Shown here piece after piece: positions 39,901 through 50,602 of a stretch of DNA of 64,000 nucleotides; the stretch's first letter is position 1, and every line of letters starts with the position of its first letter. Position numbers and translations under genes: made by a program. The notes beneath the pieces are model-generated. The model saw only the letters and a program-made list of their open reading frames with translations, ran no database searches and was not told where the DNA came from. Source of the stretch: Phytophthora colocasiae (taxonomy: Eukaryota; Oomycota; Peronosporomycetes; Peronosporales; Peronosporaceae); contig JAGKQI010000021.1 of the NCBI GenBank assembly GCA_018806915.1, positions 62,001 through 126,000 on the forward strand, written 5' to 3'.

Positions 39901-42900
39901 GTTTTCTCCACGCTTCCTTTGGCCATCGGAACGTTCCAATACCCAGAGGCGATGTCCATAGTAGAGAACAGTTTAGCGTTCCCCAGAACGTCCAAGATGT
40001 CATCAATTAGCGGCATCGGGTAGCAGTCCTTAATAGTAACGGCGTTCAGCCTCCGATAGTCAATGCAGAAGCGTATCCCGCCATCAGGCTTCCGTATCAT
40101 AAGCACCGGGCTCGCCCACGGGCTCGAGGACGGTTGTATTATCCCCAAATCGAGATATTGCTGGATCTCAGCTTCCATCACATCACCTTCGGCCTTAGAA
40201 ACCCGGTACGGTCTCTGCTTGATTAGAGCATTGTGTCCTGTATCTATAGAGAACTCTAGAAGGTTGGTCCGACCTGGCTTCATCGAGGTTTCCACGAACA
40301 TGTCAGCGAAAGACTCCAATAGAGAAGAGAACAGCCCTTGCTGCTCAGAGCTCAACTTCGATCCCGTAAAGTCCACCTTAAACTCTTGTCGTAACGCTTC
40401 GTCCAAGGCAGGCATGGGGTCTCGGGACGGTTCAGAACGCGAACTAACTGTTCCCAGCACGGAACTTACCCAATCCGTTCCATTTGCGGAAGCGTTCCGG
40501 TCATCCACATTGTTTTTCTCGTAAGCAAAGGCGGTCGCCGGCACTACCGTAGCCGCGGCAATAAGCGTTCCCTTTTTAATGATCACGTCTTCTTCCGAAG
40601 CGTTACACACTTCCACCACGACCTTGCCTTCCTTCACAGTACACAACGTTCGAGCCACTTTCACCGTGTCGTCCAGGTCCACATATCCTTCGACGAGCAC
40701 AGTAGAGTCATCGGCCGCTTTTCCTTGCACATCGGTCACCACCAACGCTTGCCCTCCCGGACATAACCGTACCGTAGAGCTAATACGAGTGGTGTACATT
40801 TCCTCCACCCGCGGCGACCCGATGGCGAACGCTTCTCCTGTATCCTTAAGCGTTACCGTACTTTCATCCAGGTCGACGACGGCTCGGTACGCTCTAAGCG
40901 TGTCCGTTCCAAGGATCACATCCACATGCAGCTTCTCAATTACCACGAACGGCCGAATTAGTTCCTTCGACCCCAGTCGCATGGGTAGGCGGACGATTCC
41001 CTTAACTCGTAACGCTTGACCCGACACGCCTTTCAGTTCCTGAGGGTACGGTTCCAATGGAGCGTCCGTCATCCCTAACCTCTTCAGCACGCGGTTGTCG
41101 ATTAGACTGGCAACAGCTCCTGAATCGATGAGCATAGCGGTAGGCAGACAGTCGATATAGCCCGTAGAGACGGCCTCCACCCCACCCACAGAACCGATAA
41201 TACGTTTGCCTTCTGGAACGACTGCGTCGTCCCCATCCTCACTGAGCACTTCGGATTCGGACACTCCGCTCAGTTCCTCAGGCTCAGGACTCTTGCCCGT
41301 CGCATCCGACACGGCGTGGGCGTACTCATACATGCCTCCCGGCTGATCTTCACTCGAGCTAAGCGTTCCCAACGCTTCAGAACGGTTAGCGAGTAACGCA
41401 GAATGGTCAAACCGAACGTTGCAGACGCGACCTCTTCGCGAAGAACGCTTAGACAAAATGCGACACAGTTCGCACGTAGGAGTACGATCCGTTAGCTTCC
41501 TGCGAATCTCGTCGGAGTCCAGCACGTATCGGTACTTAATTCCTTGTATCAAAATGTCCACGATACTCTTCTCCAAGTGATCCACGGAACGCTCCAAGTA
41601 CGCCCTTGCTCGCATTTCAAGTTCCTTCTCCTTCAGAAGGAACTCTCGACTATACTTCTCGCGGGGATCCCTCCGGTCACTCAGTTTCATCTGGCAGGTG
41701 CCGCACGGTCGAGGGTCTAGCGTCTCCTCCTCGAACACTAGTTGGTGAACGATTCGTCGAATAAGTCCTCTCCACTGGTGTCGAACGCTTCGACGGGCCT
41801 TCTCAGGAACGCTTGATAACCGTTCCGTAATTTCTCTAGGCTTTCGATTCACAAGAGGGAGTCCAATGTTGTCGAGAATCGTCACAGGGTTTGCTTCCTC
41901 CTTGGGCTTCGCGAACTTCTTCGCCCTAGCCTTTTCACGCTTATGCGATCTTCGGTGTTTCTTCTTTCTCCCAGGGTAATCCTTCGCGTCCAAGTAACCA
42001 TCAGCGTTATACAGAACGCTTGCCACAGCGTTCCCTTTGGTCGGAGTTTCACTAAAGTTTCGGTTCGCACGCTTGGCTGCTTCGGACGACGCTAGCGTAG
42101 AAGCGTACCATCTTATCCAGTACTCAGGGGTCGATAGTTCTCCAGGCGAAGAATCTCGCGTCTTCTCAAGGGTTTCTTCTGGTATATTGAGAATACAACT
42201 CAGCTCCTTCAACGACAGCTCCTTCTTCTGTTCAGCGCTGGCCTTCACGCGCCTCTTCAGTTCGACTTCGTCCAGAGGGAATAAGCGTTCCTCCAACTCC
42301 TTCTCATACTCTTCCTTCTCTTCTTCGATGGGCGACTCGGCTCCATCTTCCAGGGCGTCCAGTTCTTCAGCCGTGAAGAGCCTAGTAGTGGGGCGCCCTT
42401 CCACAGCAGGTGTCCCTTCGGGCGGCGGTTCGGGTTCGATAACCGCAGGCGTTACACAGCGACCGTTAGTCGAGCCCTCTGACTCGGGAACGGTTCCAAC
42501 CGTTCCGCCAACAGCGTTCTTTTTTTCTGGCAGGTCTATTCCAGCCAGTCCGCCAGCGTCCTCCGAAGAGATAGTTTCTTCCTTAATTCCTGCCGCGGTG
42601 TCGCCTTCACCGGGATCGGGAGGCGGCCTTTCTTGCTCTTCCGAGGCTTCTTCTCTTCGGGAGTTCTCATCCTTGGGAGCGTCCTCCGTTCCCTTTTCAC
42701 TCGAATCCATGAACTGCACGTGCACAACTTTACGCTTCCCCGTAGGTTTGTAGGGTGGCCATTGGAACAACACTCGTACCGCGCTTACATCACTCTCGAA
42801 CCGTTCCTCTAAAGCTCTAATAACCTCTGGCTTCAGGGACCCCCGTTCGACCTCTGTGGGGTACTGTTCCTCCGTTCCACCGTTCCCACTTTCCTCAATT

Positions 42901-43631
42901 TCCGTCGTTGACCGTTCTCCGTGCTCTTCTTTCCGTTCCTCACCGTTCATGGTTTCTTCCTCATGCGGCTCCCTATCTTCCGTGCAAACGCTGCTCGCTA
43001 CCCTAGCGGACGCCGTCACCTCGACAGGCTGTCCCTCTTCCAGGCTGGCCATCTCCTTGTAGTCAGCATAGTAATCGCAAAAATAGTCCTCCTCTTCAGT
43101 GGTAGCCTCTGCTACTCGACTCTCCAATGGCAATAACGCTTCAGCCATCATTTTCTCCTCTTCCCGTGTATTCTCCGCGCGGTAATCGTAGATAAATTCC
43201 CTCCTGGGAACACTCTTTCTCTCAGCACCTGACGAGCTCTCGCGCTTGTCTTCTGCAGCGGAACTCTCCGTCCCGTTCTCTTCTCCAATATCCATCATCT
43301 TTACATCCGTTTCAGTCCGCTCACCCACGCTCCTCAAAGCGTTAACCGTTCTCTTCGCATTCAAGCACGCTTCAGCCCTTCCAGAATTACGCGGGTCCTC
43401 ACGCTCGCCATCTTCCACGGAACACTCCGTTCCGCACTTCTCTCCTTCAATATCCGCCTTGTCCACAGCAAATTCAATCCCTTCATCTACGCTTTTCACA
43501 GCGTTAACCGTTCCCATTTCATCCTGGTACGCTCCAACTTCTCCCAGATCCTGCACAGAAGCGTTCCCAGGTGTGTCATCTCCTAGACAAGAAGAAGGGT
43601 CGACACTCCCTTCCCCTTCCTCCTGCCCCCA
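36981..43631 (-). pseudogene. pol: Ty3/Gypsy pol of copy B with in-frame stops
   Basis: One continuous frame interrupted by TGA at 38571-38573 (CGG, Arg in copy A) and TAA at 38082-38084 (GAA, Glu in copy A). Upstream of the protease it carries a long charged N-terminal region (about 43556-41200) rich in Glu/Lys/Arg with no recognised domain but two CxxC pairs (CGTCQ and CELCR). Then follow protease (DSGA), RT (YLDD), RNase H, integrase HHCC and DDE core, GPY/F-like module and chromodomain-like tail, as in copy A. The integrase has SDQL where copy A has SDQG next to the second catalytic Asp. Because the stops split RNase H-INT and INT itself, no complete integrase can be made from this copy. 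Confidence 0.93.
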
Positions 43632-46000
43632 TCATTGGCGACCCGCAGCAGTGTCCCCTCCGGTCGTGGCTGTGGCCTTCTCCTGGACGGAGAGACGAGA
43701 GAGAAGTAGCTTCGTAGGGCAGTTAGCCACTCGGTGGTCAGGACTATCGCACAGGAAACAGGTACGCTTATAACCGTTCTGGGTACGGTTCGCAGACTGT
43801 TGGCTAGAACGGTTCGATTGACTTTGCCCGCGGGGCTGCTCGCATTCTACGTAGACATGTCCCTTTGTCTGACAATTCGAGCAGACAGCATTACCACGAC
43901 GGCAACTAAGCCGGTTGCATCCCAGAGTGTGGCAGCGACCACACACGACCTGACCCTCCTGGGTATGCATGTCAGGGCCTTGGCGGATTCCTCTAGCAGG
44001 GGTCTCAGGCGCCACCGCCGCCACGGTCGTCGAAGCGTGCCCAAACGCAGGGTCTTCGTAATGGGCCACTGCAATCGTCGGAGTAGTGTTCTGAGGAACG
44101 CTTGTCTGAGCGTACTGCTGCTGCTGCTGCTGCGCCAACATGTGCTGCGTCTGTTGCATTAGCGTGAGCATTTGTTGCATCATAGCGTTCTCAGAGCTCT
44201 TCGGTTGTGGGGTGTCTTCAAAGTCAGCGTCATTTTCCACGGGAATGTGCATATTCTTGTAGAGCAGAACCGTTACCGCTTGAGGAATCGAGTCAACCAT
44301 AGCGTTCGATAGCGTAGCCTTTCATTCGCGATTACGCAGACCCGACAAGAAATATTGATACCTCATATCTGAGTCGTAACACCGAGCGTCGTCGCACAGC
44401 CTCGAAATTAAGTCCCCCCAGACCTCGGCGGACATCCCGCGCGACCGCGTCGTCTTCTTGAGCAGCTCAATACGTTGCTGGGGAGTTTGACAGATGAACT
44501 GGTTGTAGAACCGGGTTGTTAAAGTGTCGAAATCGTCAATGCGCGAATGCACCCACCACTGTTCCCCTGTCTTGCCCTTCAGACATTCACGGAACGCACT
44601 CAACCGAAGCGTGTCATCCAAACCCTCCGTGGCACGCTCGAACGCTTCCCAAAAGCTTCCCGCTCGCTCTGCCGTAGAATCATCCGAGTAGAACGGTTGT
44701 AGCATCCTTATGGCGTTCCGGATACTAGTCGGCATCCCCAACGGCGCCTGTTGTGGTCGACCCGCGGGCATGGGGTGCTCATATCGAGGTGAAGCTTGTT
44801 CATAAGCGTTCCTAGTCCAACTCCCGCGTTGCGACGCGGAGATGGGAACGCTTCCTGGTCCGAACGGTTGGGTTGGGTACGGCGTAGCGGCACTCGTCAC
44901 TGTAGGCTGAGGCCTGGGTCGTTCTCCACCGACATGACTTCGTAGTATCGGCGCCTCTTCTTGACGTAGTTGCCCAACCGACGAAGCAGCGGGGGCTCCA
45001 GGAGGCAAACCGGCCGACTGCGTCTGCGTCACAGGAAACGGTTGCGAGACCATTAAGAACGGTTGCGAATCCGCGGCTGGATAATGCAGCGGTAGCGTCC
45101 TCGGAACGCTAGCCGACACGGGAGTCTGGACGGCGTAAGCAGGGGTCGTCATATACGAAGCCGGCGGTGTCCGCACGCGAGTCGAAAATAAGCCCTTCAG
45201 CCCGTAGTCCGCCGGACTGGAAAGGTCCTTCATCGTAACATTTCGGTAGCTCGCGATAGCCCCTCTCGTTTGAGGCGTTCTCGTCGAGTGCGGAGCGTTC
45301 TCCACATACCCACTTGTTCCAGTCCAGGCCGGGATGGATGGCCGGAACGCTCCTCCAGGGAACGCTTGCGTCGGGGAATTAGCGTACCACTGGGTCCATG
45401 GGGCTGGGACGGTCTGCTCCTCTCTTGGGGCGGCCCACGTCAGAGGAGGTCTCGAAACAGTATGCTCCGAGGGCAGATATCCCATCATCTCGTAGTAGCT
45501 TCTTGGCGAGGGAACCGTACGTTGGGGCCTACTCCCAGCAGGTCCTTCCATCATCTGCGTAGCAGGAGGCTTCATCTCGAACGGATCGTCTTGACGGGGT
45601 GGAACGCTTCGTGAAGCGTTCCCGGCTTGGGGCGTTCCAGACCTGGACGGAGCCGTACTCGCACCTCCACTTGGGCGCCTTCGAGCCGCCTCCTCTTGGT
45701 CACCTCCGGCTCCAGCGGCCCATTGTAGCACGTTCGTCCTCACGGCGCTGAGTCCTGCCGCTGTCGTCACGTCTGGAGAGCCACTCTGTCCTTCCCTAAC
45801 GCTCCTCTGGGACGTCGGTGTATTGGCACCCCAGGAGCGCTCTTGCTTCTGTTCCCGGTTCCAGCGGGGAACGCTTGACTCGCCTCTCCTGGCTCTAGCG
45901 ACTCCATCTTCACTTCAGCGATGTAGTCCTCCTTGAGTTTTTCTTCTTCCTTGTAGAGTCTAGATCCCACCCAGGGGATATACTCCAAAATATAGCGCAC
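43632..46000 (-). pseudogene. gag: Gag of copy B, interrupted
   Basis: The main frame runs 45770-43632 in the same frame as pol, with TGA at 44322-44324 after GLRNRE (a Trp codon would fit the surrounding context) and TGA at 43632-43634 at the gag/pol junction. The N-terminal half is Pro/Ser/Arg-rich, the middle is a helical capsid-like region (LDDTLRLSAFRECLKGKTGEQWW), and the C-terminus has two CX2CX4HX4C zinc knuckles, CSNCQTKGHVYVEC and CFLCDSPDHRVANC, preceded by a degenerate one. A leader frame at 46000-45767 (starting YILEYIPWVGSR) is in another phase and overlaps; a one-base slip near 45830-45900 may separate it from the rest of gag. Confidence 0.85.
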
Positions 46001-46190
46001 AGCACTTGGTTGTTAGTAGACTCTGCTACCGTTCCTTGAGACCAGTCTCCTCTGAGAGTCCTCGTTCGTCCGTAACCCAGCGGAACCGTTCCGCACCCTT
46101 GGGTTTCCTCTTTTCTAGTGCACCTTCGGACTCTCCCTTGCCCCAATAGAGACCTTCTCCAGCAAACAGGTACCCTGCTTTTCCACCAAA
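46001..46190 (-). other. 5' leader of copy B with primer binding site
   Basis: Directly inside the 5' LTR, two bases in, the - strand reads TGGTGGAAAAGCAGGG (46188-46173), which is complementary to a tRNA 3' end of the form ...CTTTTCCACCA. The tRNA species cannot be named from 16 bases. The rest is untranslated leader. Confidence 0.75.
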
Positions 46191-46683
46191 TGTCACGCAC
46201 CTCCCTTGTCGGGGTCGGTACCTGTGGCTGTTAGATGAGTACGGTCCTGAGTGGGGTCTAGAAGTAGAGTAGAGAGGAGTAAGTTCTTGAATAAATGCAA
46301 TATACGTTGATTCTTGTTCTTGTTCACTTGACTAGGGAAATTCGTAACTAACTAAAAAAATGAAAAGCGCCGTATGGTACCACGCCCTTGGGGGTGACAC
46401 CTCACCTTTCGCACTCACCGGGCACCGTCGACGTGCCATCCGTCCTTGCAGTCTCCACTCCACCGGGGACTTGGTCTCAGTTATCTCCAGCTCCTTGGTG
46501 CATTGGACCTCCACGTCGCCACCTAGCGCCATCATTGCGGGAAGGTCCCCCTTACTGATACTGTACCACTGGTATGGTACTCCGACTTGAGCCACCCAGA
46601 CACCGAGGCCGCTTGGGTCTTTCAGGAGCCCGACTGGGGTCCAACACTGCTGGAACGCCACCCTCGATCCCGGATACGGGACA
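46191..46683 (-). repeat. 5' LTR of copy B (493 bp)
   Basis: Same ends as the 3' LTR (TGTCACGCAC, ATACGGGACA). On the - strand it drives transcription of gag-pol; no sure TATA box was seen. Confidence 0.95.
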
Positions 46684-46687
46684 ACAG
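46684..46687. repeat. Right target-site duplication of copy B (ACAG)
   Basis: Matches 32917-32920. Confidence 0.65.
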
Positions 46688-46904
46688 CGGCCGCCGCCGA
46701 GAGATCGTTTGCTTGCGGAGAAGCACCAGCACCGCATGGTGTTGCCTCTTTCAGCCTGAATTCCAGAAGGAGGTGAACGAGTGCAGGGACGCTCCGCAAT
46801 GGGAATCGGCAATCGAGACTGTGCACGTTGAAGTGACGAGGATCTCGGCTCACCCAATCACCTACGGCCGTCACAATAAGTCGCTTGCAGGGGAGATGGG
46901 TTAG
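46688..46904 (+). pseudogene. Possible host ORF interrupted by copy B, 3' part
   Basis: Continues in frame from 32920 once the element and one ACAG are removed; begins GRRREIVCLRRS and ends NKSLAGEMG before TAG. No recognised domain. Confidence 0.3.
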
Positions 46905-47461
46905 GCACATTGTGTGCACGATCGCAGCTGCGCGACAAAATACGAGAAACACCAATCAATTGTGAATCCAGCACCAGCAAATTCATAATTCCACTCAGAT
47001 TTGATCAATCGTACCTAGCCGAAGTCGAGTGTGGGTGTGCCACACATTTGGAATCCTGGCCTCTACGGCGCCACGCGGCACGGCATGCGCGCCGACGTTC
47101 TCGCGGCTCTTACAGACGCTACACGGGTCGAACAGCTTCACGGGTGCGCTCTTTCGCTTTCTATTGATGTCAGCTCGGTGCGCGTATCCAGTTGCCTCAG
47201 CAAATCCAAGTTGGTGATGATGAAAGGGACCCGAAAGGGCAGCCAGAATGCTGTCCGTGTATACTGCACTCTGCGGGTAGCAGATAAAGCATAGTAGAAA
47301 AAGGTAACGAGCAACCACAAACAGCCAAGGTGGGATCATCGCTCGGTGTGAGCCGTAAAACGCGGTGGTAGGAGGTTGTTGCCGGCGAATACCAGGCTCA
47401 AGGGCGGTCCGTGGGCGGGTGGGTGCACAAACTTGTAATGTAAGCAATTGTCTGAATTATA
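46905..47461. other. Intergenic, no gene recognised
   Basis: About 550 bp between the interrupted ORF and the TIR element. Overlapping short frames on both strands; nothing supported. Confidence 0.4.
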
Positions 47462-48694
47462 TGAGACGGTTTCAAACAAAATGATGCTTCCGAACCTAAG
47501 TACGAATCGCGATTTAGACGCCTCGTCGCAAAGACAGTTATCTCCTCTTTCTTCTAATGTTTTCAGATGTCCAAATAGTTGAGTACACTCCAATGTGTGC
47601 TCGTTTGAAAAAGTTGCCTCGGCCGAGGTCGTCATTTTCGATTTTTTTTATTATATAGATTGGTTCCTTTTCTTGCGTTGATTCGATTGCGCCTACGGAG
47701 AGCTTATAATTCGCCCAGGAACACCTTCATATTTTGTACTGAACATACTACTTCTTAAAGCCGAAGGATATATTTTGATCAGAATGGGTAATTTCATTCT
47801 CTATTTTGGGTATTTGGGAAAAGGATGGAAGCATCATTTCGAATAAGTGGGAACATTTTGTTCTATTGATTTTTCCTGGCACGCTTCAATCGGTTGGAAG
47901 TAGGTTTCGTCTGATCAGCGTCGTTCCCGTTCCCGATGTGATCTTCGATAACCTCCGTGATAGCTTTAGTGCTGTGGTTCTTAGAAGCAGCATTCTGCTT
48001 TCTCTGGACGGCGGCCTTACGGCGGGCCAGGATGGTTTCTTTTGCGATCCTCTCTTCTTCGTCGTTTGGAGCAGAGTAAATGGGGTCGTTCACAAACTCT
48101 TCAGGGACGTACGGGCGGACTCTGTTGAACATTTGCTGCTTTTTTTTTCAAAGTTTGGCATTGGTGGCTCCAATTAATTCGGTTACACGCTCGCGAAGGT
48201 CTCCGTTATTCAAATTGATGCTTCCATCCAAAATCACTATGGTCGTCCAGAATCTCTTCAACAGAAGGTTCGCCACCTTCGCTGGAGTCCCCGGTGGCTG
48301 GATCCCAGGAACTGTCTTCAGAAGCTTCACCTGTGGATTGTTCTGGTTCGGGCTGAAGCGATCCTAACAAGAGGAGGATGACCGTGTTTTGTTGGCAACC
48401 CCGCATCCACTGTCGCCAACTACTGCCTCACCGCTGACCTCCTCACCTACCTCCATTGTTGCTACAAGGTCATGGACCTCGGGGGGCGAACTATGTTCCC
48501 CGCCACTCATCTTTGAAAATGGGAAAGATCATCCCTTCTGGAACCGATACACTTATGAAAAATAGGTACACATACAAAAGACTACATTCCCGTTAGTTTC
48601 ACTTAAGTTCGTTTTCAGATGGTCTATCGTTGAAGCCGATTATCTCGAAAATCCCAAATGGCGCCGAAGCATCATTTTGTTTGAAACCGTCTCA
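47462..48694. mobile_element. 1.23 kb TIR element flanked by TA dinucleotides
   Basis: Perfect 29-bp terminal inverted repeats, 47462-47490 (TGAGACGGTTTCAAAC...) and 48666-48694, each bordered outside by TA (47460-47461 and 48695-48696). TA duplication is the hallmark of Tc1/mariner-type insertion. There is no complete transposase; a decayed coding region is inside (47863-48330). It is likely a nonautonomous or broken element. Confidence 0.7.
47863..48330 (-). pseudogene. Decayed coding region inside the TIR element
   Basis: One frame from about 48330 to 47863 broken by TGA at 48148-48150. Before the stop it reads DLRERVTELIGATNAKL, after it KKKQQMFNRVRPYVPEEFV and a basic coiled-coil-like tail (RIAKETILARRKAAVQRKQN). 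It could be the C-terminal part of a transposon-encoded protein; no DDE motif is visible in what remains. Confidence 0.45.
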
Positions 48695-48724
48695 TATTGA
48701 TTAGCTACTAACGGGCTATTGCTT

Positions 48725-50602
48725 CTACACTAACTCCAGTGCACTCCCATTGTTTGCAGGTCGTCCAGCAGCTTGTTTCTCGCTGCGTTCACGGCGAGCT
48801 CGGTTACGGCCGCGATACACGAGGCGTGCGCGACCGCAGAGTTCTAGCTGGTCCCGCACGGACAGCCCGTATATGAGGTGGACACAGCAGCCAACTTTAA
48901 GAAACACACGGCAACAGCACGTCCGCGCAACAACATCAACTTGCCAACCCGTTGCTGGTATGCCTGACGTCTCCATCCTTGCCTTTTGAACGGAAAGGCT
49001 TGCCGTCACAGGTAGCTCCTCCTTCGTGCGGCGATCCAGCGGGTCGTATACGCGCTCGAGCGTGTCAGAAACTACATGCACAGTACTTGATGTCGCGGGC
49101 AGCTGCTCATCACCTGTAAGAAAGCCAATGGAGTGCTTGAGAGGCATTATCTCTCGGATGGTCTTTGCTTTTGTCATCTCGCGCACGCGTCGAACCATAT
49201 CCGGACGCGGTTGGATTTCAGTAGCGACTGGGCGTCCCCGAACACCCTCGGTTTTGACGCAGAGTAGGAGCTGATCAATGAGTGTGCCCATTTTGAGGCG
49301 AGCACGCAGTGTATAATCGCGCTTGATAGCACGGTTGAACTGCTCTACAGGATTGTTGGTCGCAGCAAAACCTCGTGGAGTGTGGAAGGCCTGCCAGCGA
49401 TGGAACTTCGAGTTCAGCCACACCGACCTGAAGTAGGTAACGAAGGTGGTGAGTTGAGGAAGCTTATCCCAGCTTTCCATGCACCGAGCTTTAGTAATCT
49501 CCAGTTCAGCCTCCGATGTAGCATAGTGCATATCCGCAAGATCTCGAGCAACTTGAGCAGCAAGTGCTATAGGGATACCCCGTGTATGTTTGTAGACGTT
49601 GGCAGCTACGTGAAAGTAGCACATCAAATTGACGAGTTCGTTTTCCACGCCGAGCACTGAGTCCACCGCATTACGCTGAGCTTTGTCCGCATCAGCCATG
49701 ATGTAGCGAACTGAGAGTTGTTTGTTTGTCGCCAGTGTATACATTCGACGGAGCATAGAGAGTGCCTCAGCAAAATGATGCTCAGTTTGCTGAGAGAGAA
49801 TGAAGAACGCCACTAGGTGAAAGGAGCTCATACAGTCGGAGATGCCGACGACCATAACCGGGTATTCCACCTGGCTCAACTTGTAGGTGGCATCTATGTG
49901 AAGTACATAGGTTGCCGGATCGCGGTCAAGTCGGCGTAGCAGCAGCTTCGAGGACAGTCCGACCGCAAAGGTGTCCGCGTCAGAACCACGGCCAACAATT
50001 GCTTCCCCATTAGAATTAGAGCGCCATGTAAATGTGAAAGGGCTTCCTGGTTCTTCCTCTCCGCGGTATGCGTGCTCCCGGACCTTTGCCACGACGTCAT
50101 CGTGGTAATCGCTCCCACCGAGATGAGCTCGGCGGTAGTGCTGCACGAAACGCTGCACGGTCGTCAGCTTCGGCATTGCACCCTCCGCAACTTGGAAGCG
50201 CCTCACAATCCTGTTGTAGATATTCATAGGTTTGTGGTTGTAGGTGCACATGTCTCGGGCAAAAGCCTTCATTTCCTCGGTCAAACGCGCCTCGCGGGGA
50301 GAGTGAAGAGGCGAAACGTGCTGGTTCGCCTCCCACAGATTCACCACGTTCGACAGGATGCAGATCTGCACCCTTCCCATCCATGGGCAACGTGCGTACG
50401 GGGCTACGGTTTTGCAGGACTTGCACTTGCACAGCAGCAGCTTCGTGCGCATGTTATGTGGTGCCGGCTCGGAGCATAGCGAGCACGAGGTTAGATCGCT
50501 CTTGTTCACTACGTAGTACTTGAAGGATTCCAGCAACATGTTGCTGTCGTAGATGGAGAGGTCTTTAGCTACAAGGGCCCAAGCGATCTTGGCGCGAGGC
50601 AT
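48725..50602 (-). CDS. Mutator-like (MULE) transposase
   Basis: A 625-residue intact frame from ATG 50602 (MPRAKIAWALVAKDL). N-terminal Cys/His cluster (CSLCSEPAPH ... CKCKSCKTV) resembles the zinc-binding DNA-recognition domains of MULE proteins. The MULE catalytic domain is complete: first Asp in LHIDATYKLSQ, second in IMADADKAQRNAV followed by the CYFHV block, and Glu in NNPVEQFNRAIKRD. A SWIM-type zinc finger (CxCx(n)CxH, CCRVFLKVGCCVH) sits near the C-terminus, as is usual. I found no matching terminal inverted repeats around it; the TIR element next to it has unrelated ends on the far side. It is therefore either a MULE whose TIRs lie further out or are eroded, or a domesticated copy. 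Confidence 0.87.
   Translation of the reverse strand: MPRAKIAWALVAKDLSIYDSNMLLESFKYYVVNKSDLTSCSLCSEPAPHNMRTKLLLCKCKSCKTVAPYARCPWMGRVQICILSNVVNLWEANQHVSPLHSPREARLTEEMKAFARDMCTYNHKPMNIYNRIVRRFQVAEGAMPKLTTVQRFVQHYRRAHLGGSDYHDDVVAKVREHAYRGEEEPGSPFTFTWRSNSNGEAIVGRGSDADTFAVGLSSKLLLRRLDRDPATYVLHIDATYKLSQVEYPVMVVGISDCMSSFHLVAFFILSQQTEHHFAEALSMLRRMYTLATNKQLSVRYIMADADKAQRNAVDSVLGVENELVNLMCYFHVAANVYKHTRGIPIALAAQVARDLADMHYATSEAELEITKARCMESWDKLPQLTTFVTYFRSVWLNSKFHRWQAFHTPRGFAATNNPVEQFNRAIKRDYTLRARLKMGTLIDQLLLCVKTEGVRGRPVATEIQPRPDMVRRVREMTKAKTIREIMPLKHSIGFLTGDEQLPATSSTVHVVSDTLERVYDPLDRRTKEELPVTASLSVQKARMETSGIPATGWQVDVVARTCCCRVFLKVGCCVHLIYGLSVRDQLELCGRARLVYRGRNRARRERSEKQAAGRPANNGSALELV

Larger units (their letters stand above)
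32921..46683 (-). mobile_element. Complete Ty3/Gypsy LTR retroelement copy B, 13,763 bp
   Basis: Bounded by two LTRs (490 and 493 bp) that differ by one substitution and one 3-bp indel, flanked by ACAG. Reading on the - strand: 5' LTR (46683-46191), primer binding site, gag (about 46000-43632), pol (43631-36981), ORF-A in antisense (34769-36682 on +), ORF-B in sense (34463-33279), polypurine tract and 3' LTR. Near-identical LTRs show a recent insertion, yet gag-pol holds several stops, so it was probably defective on arrival or mobilised in trans. Domain order INT last with a chromodomain-like C-terminus makes it a chromovirus-type Gypsy element, unusually long because of the two extra genes. 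Confidence 0.95.

Noticed and set aside
46560..46904. A frame running from the LTR into the right flank as one gene
   Set aside because: The LTR part belongs to the element; only the part after 46687 can be host sequence.
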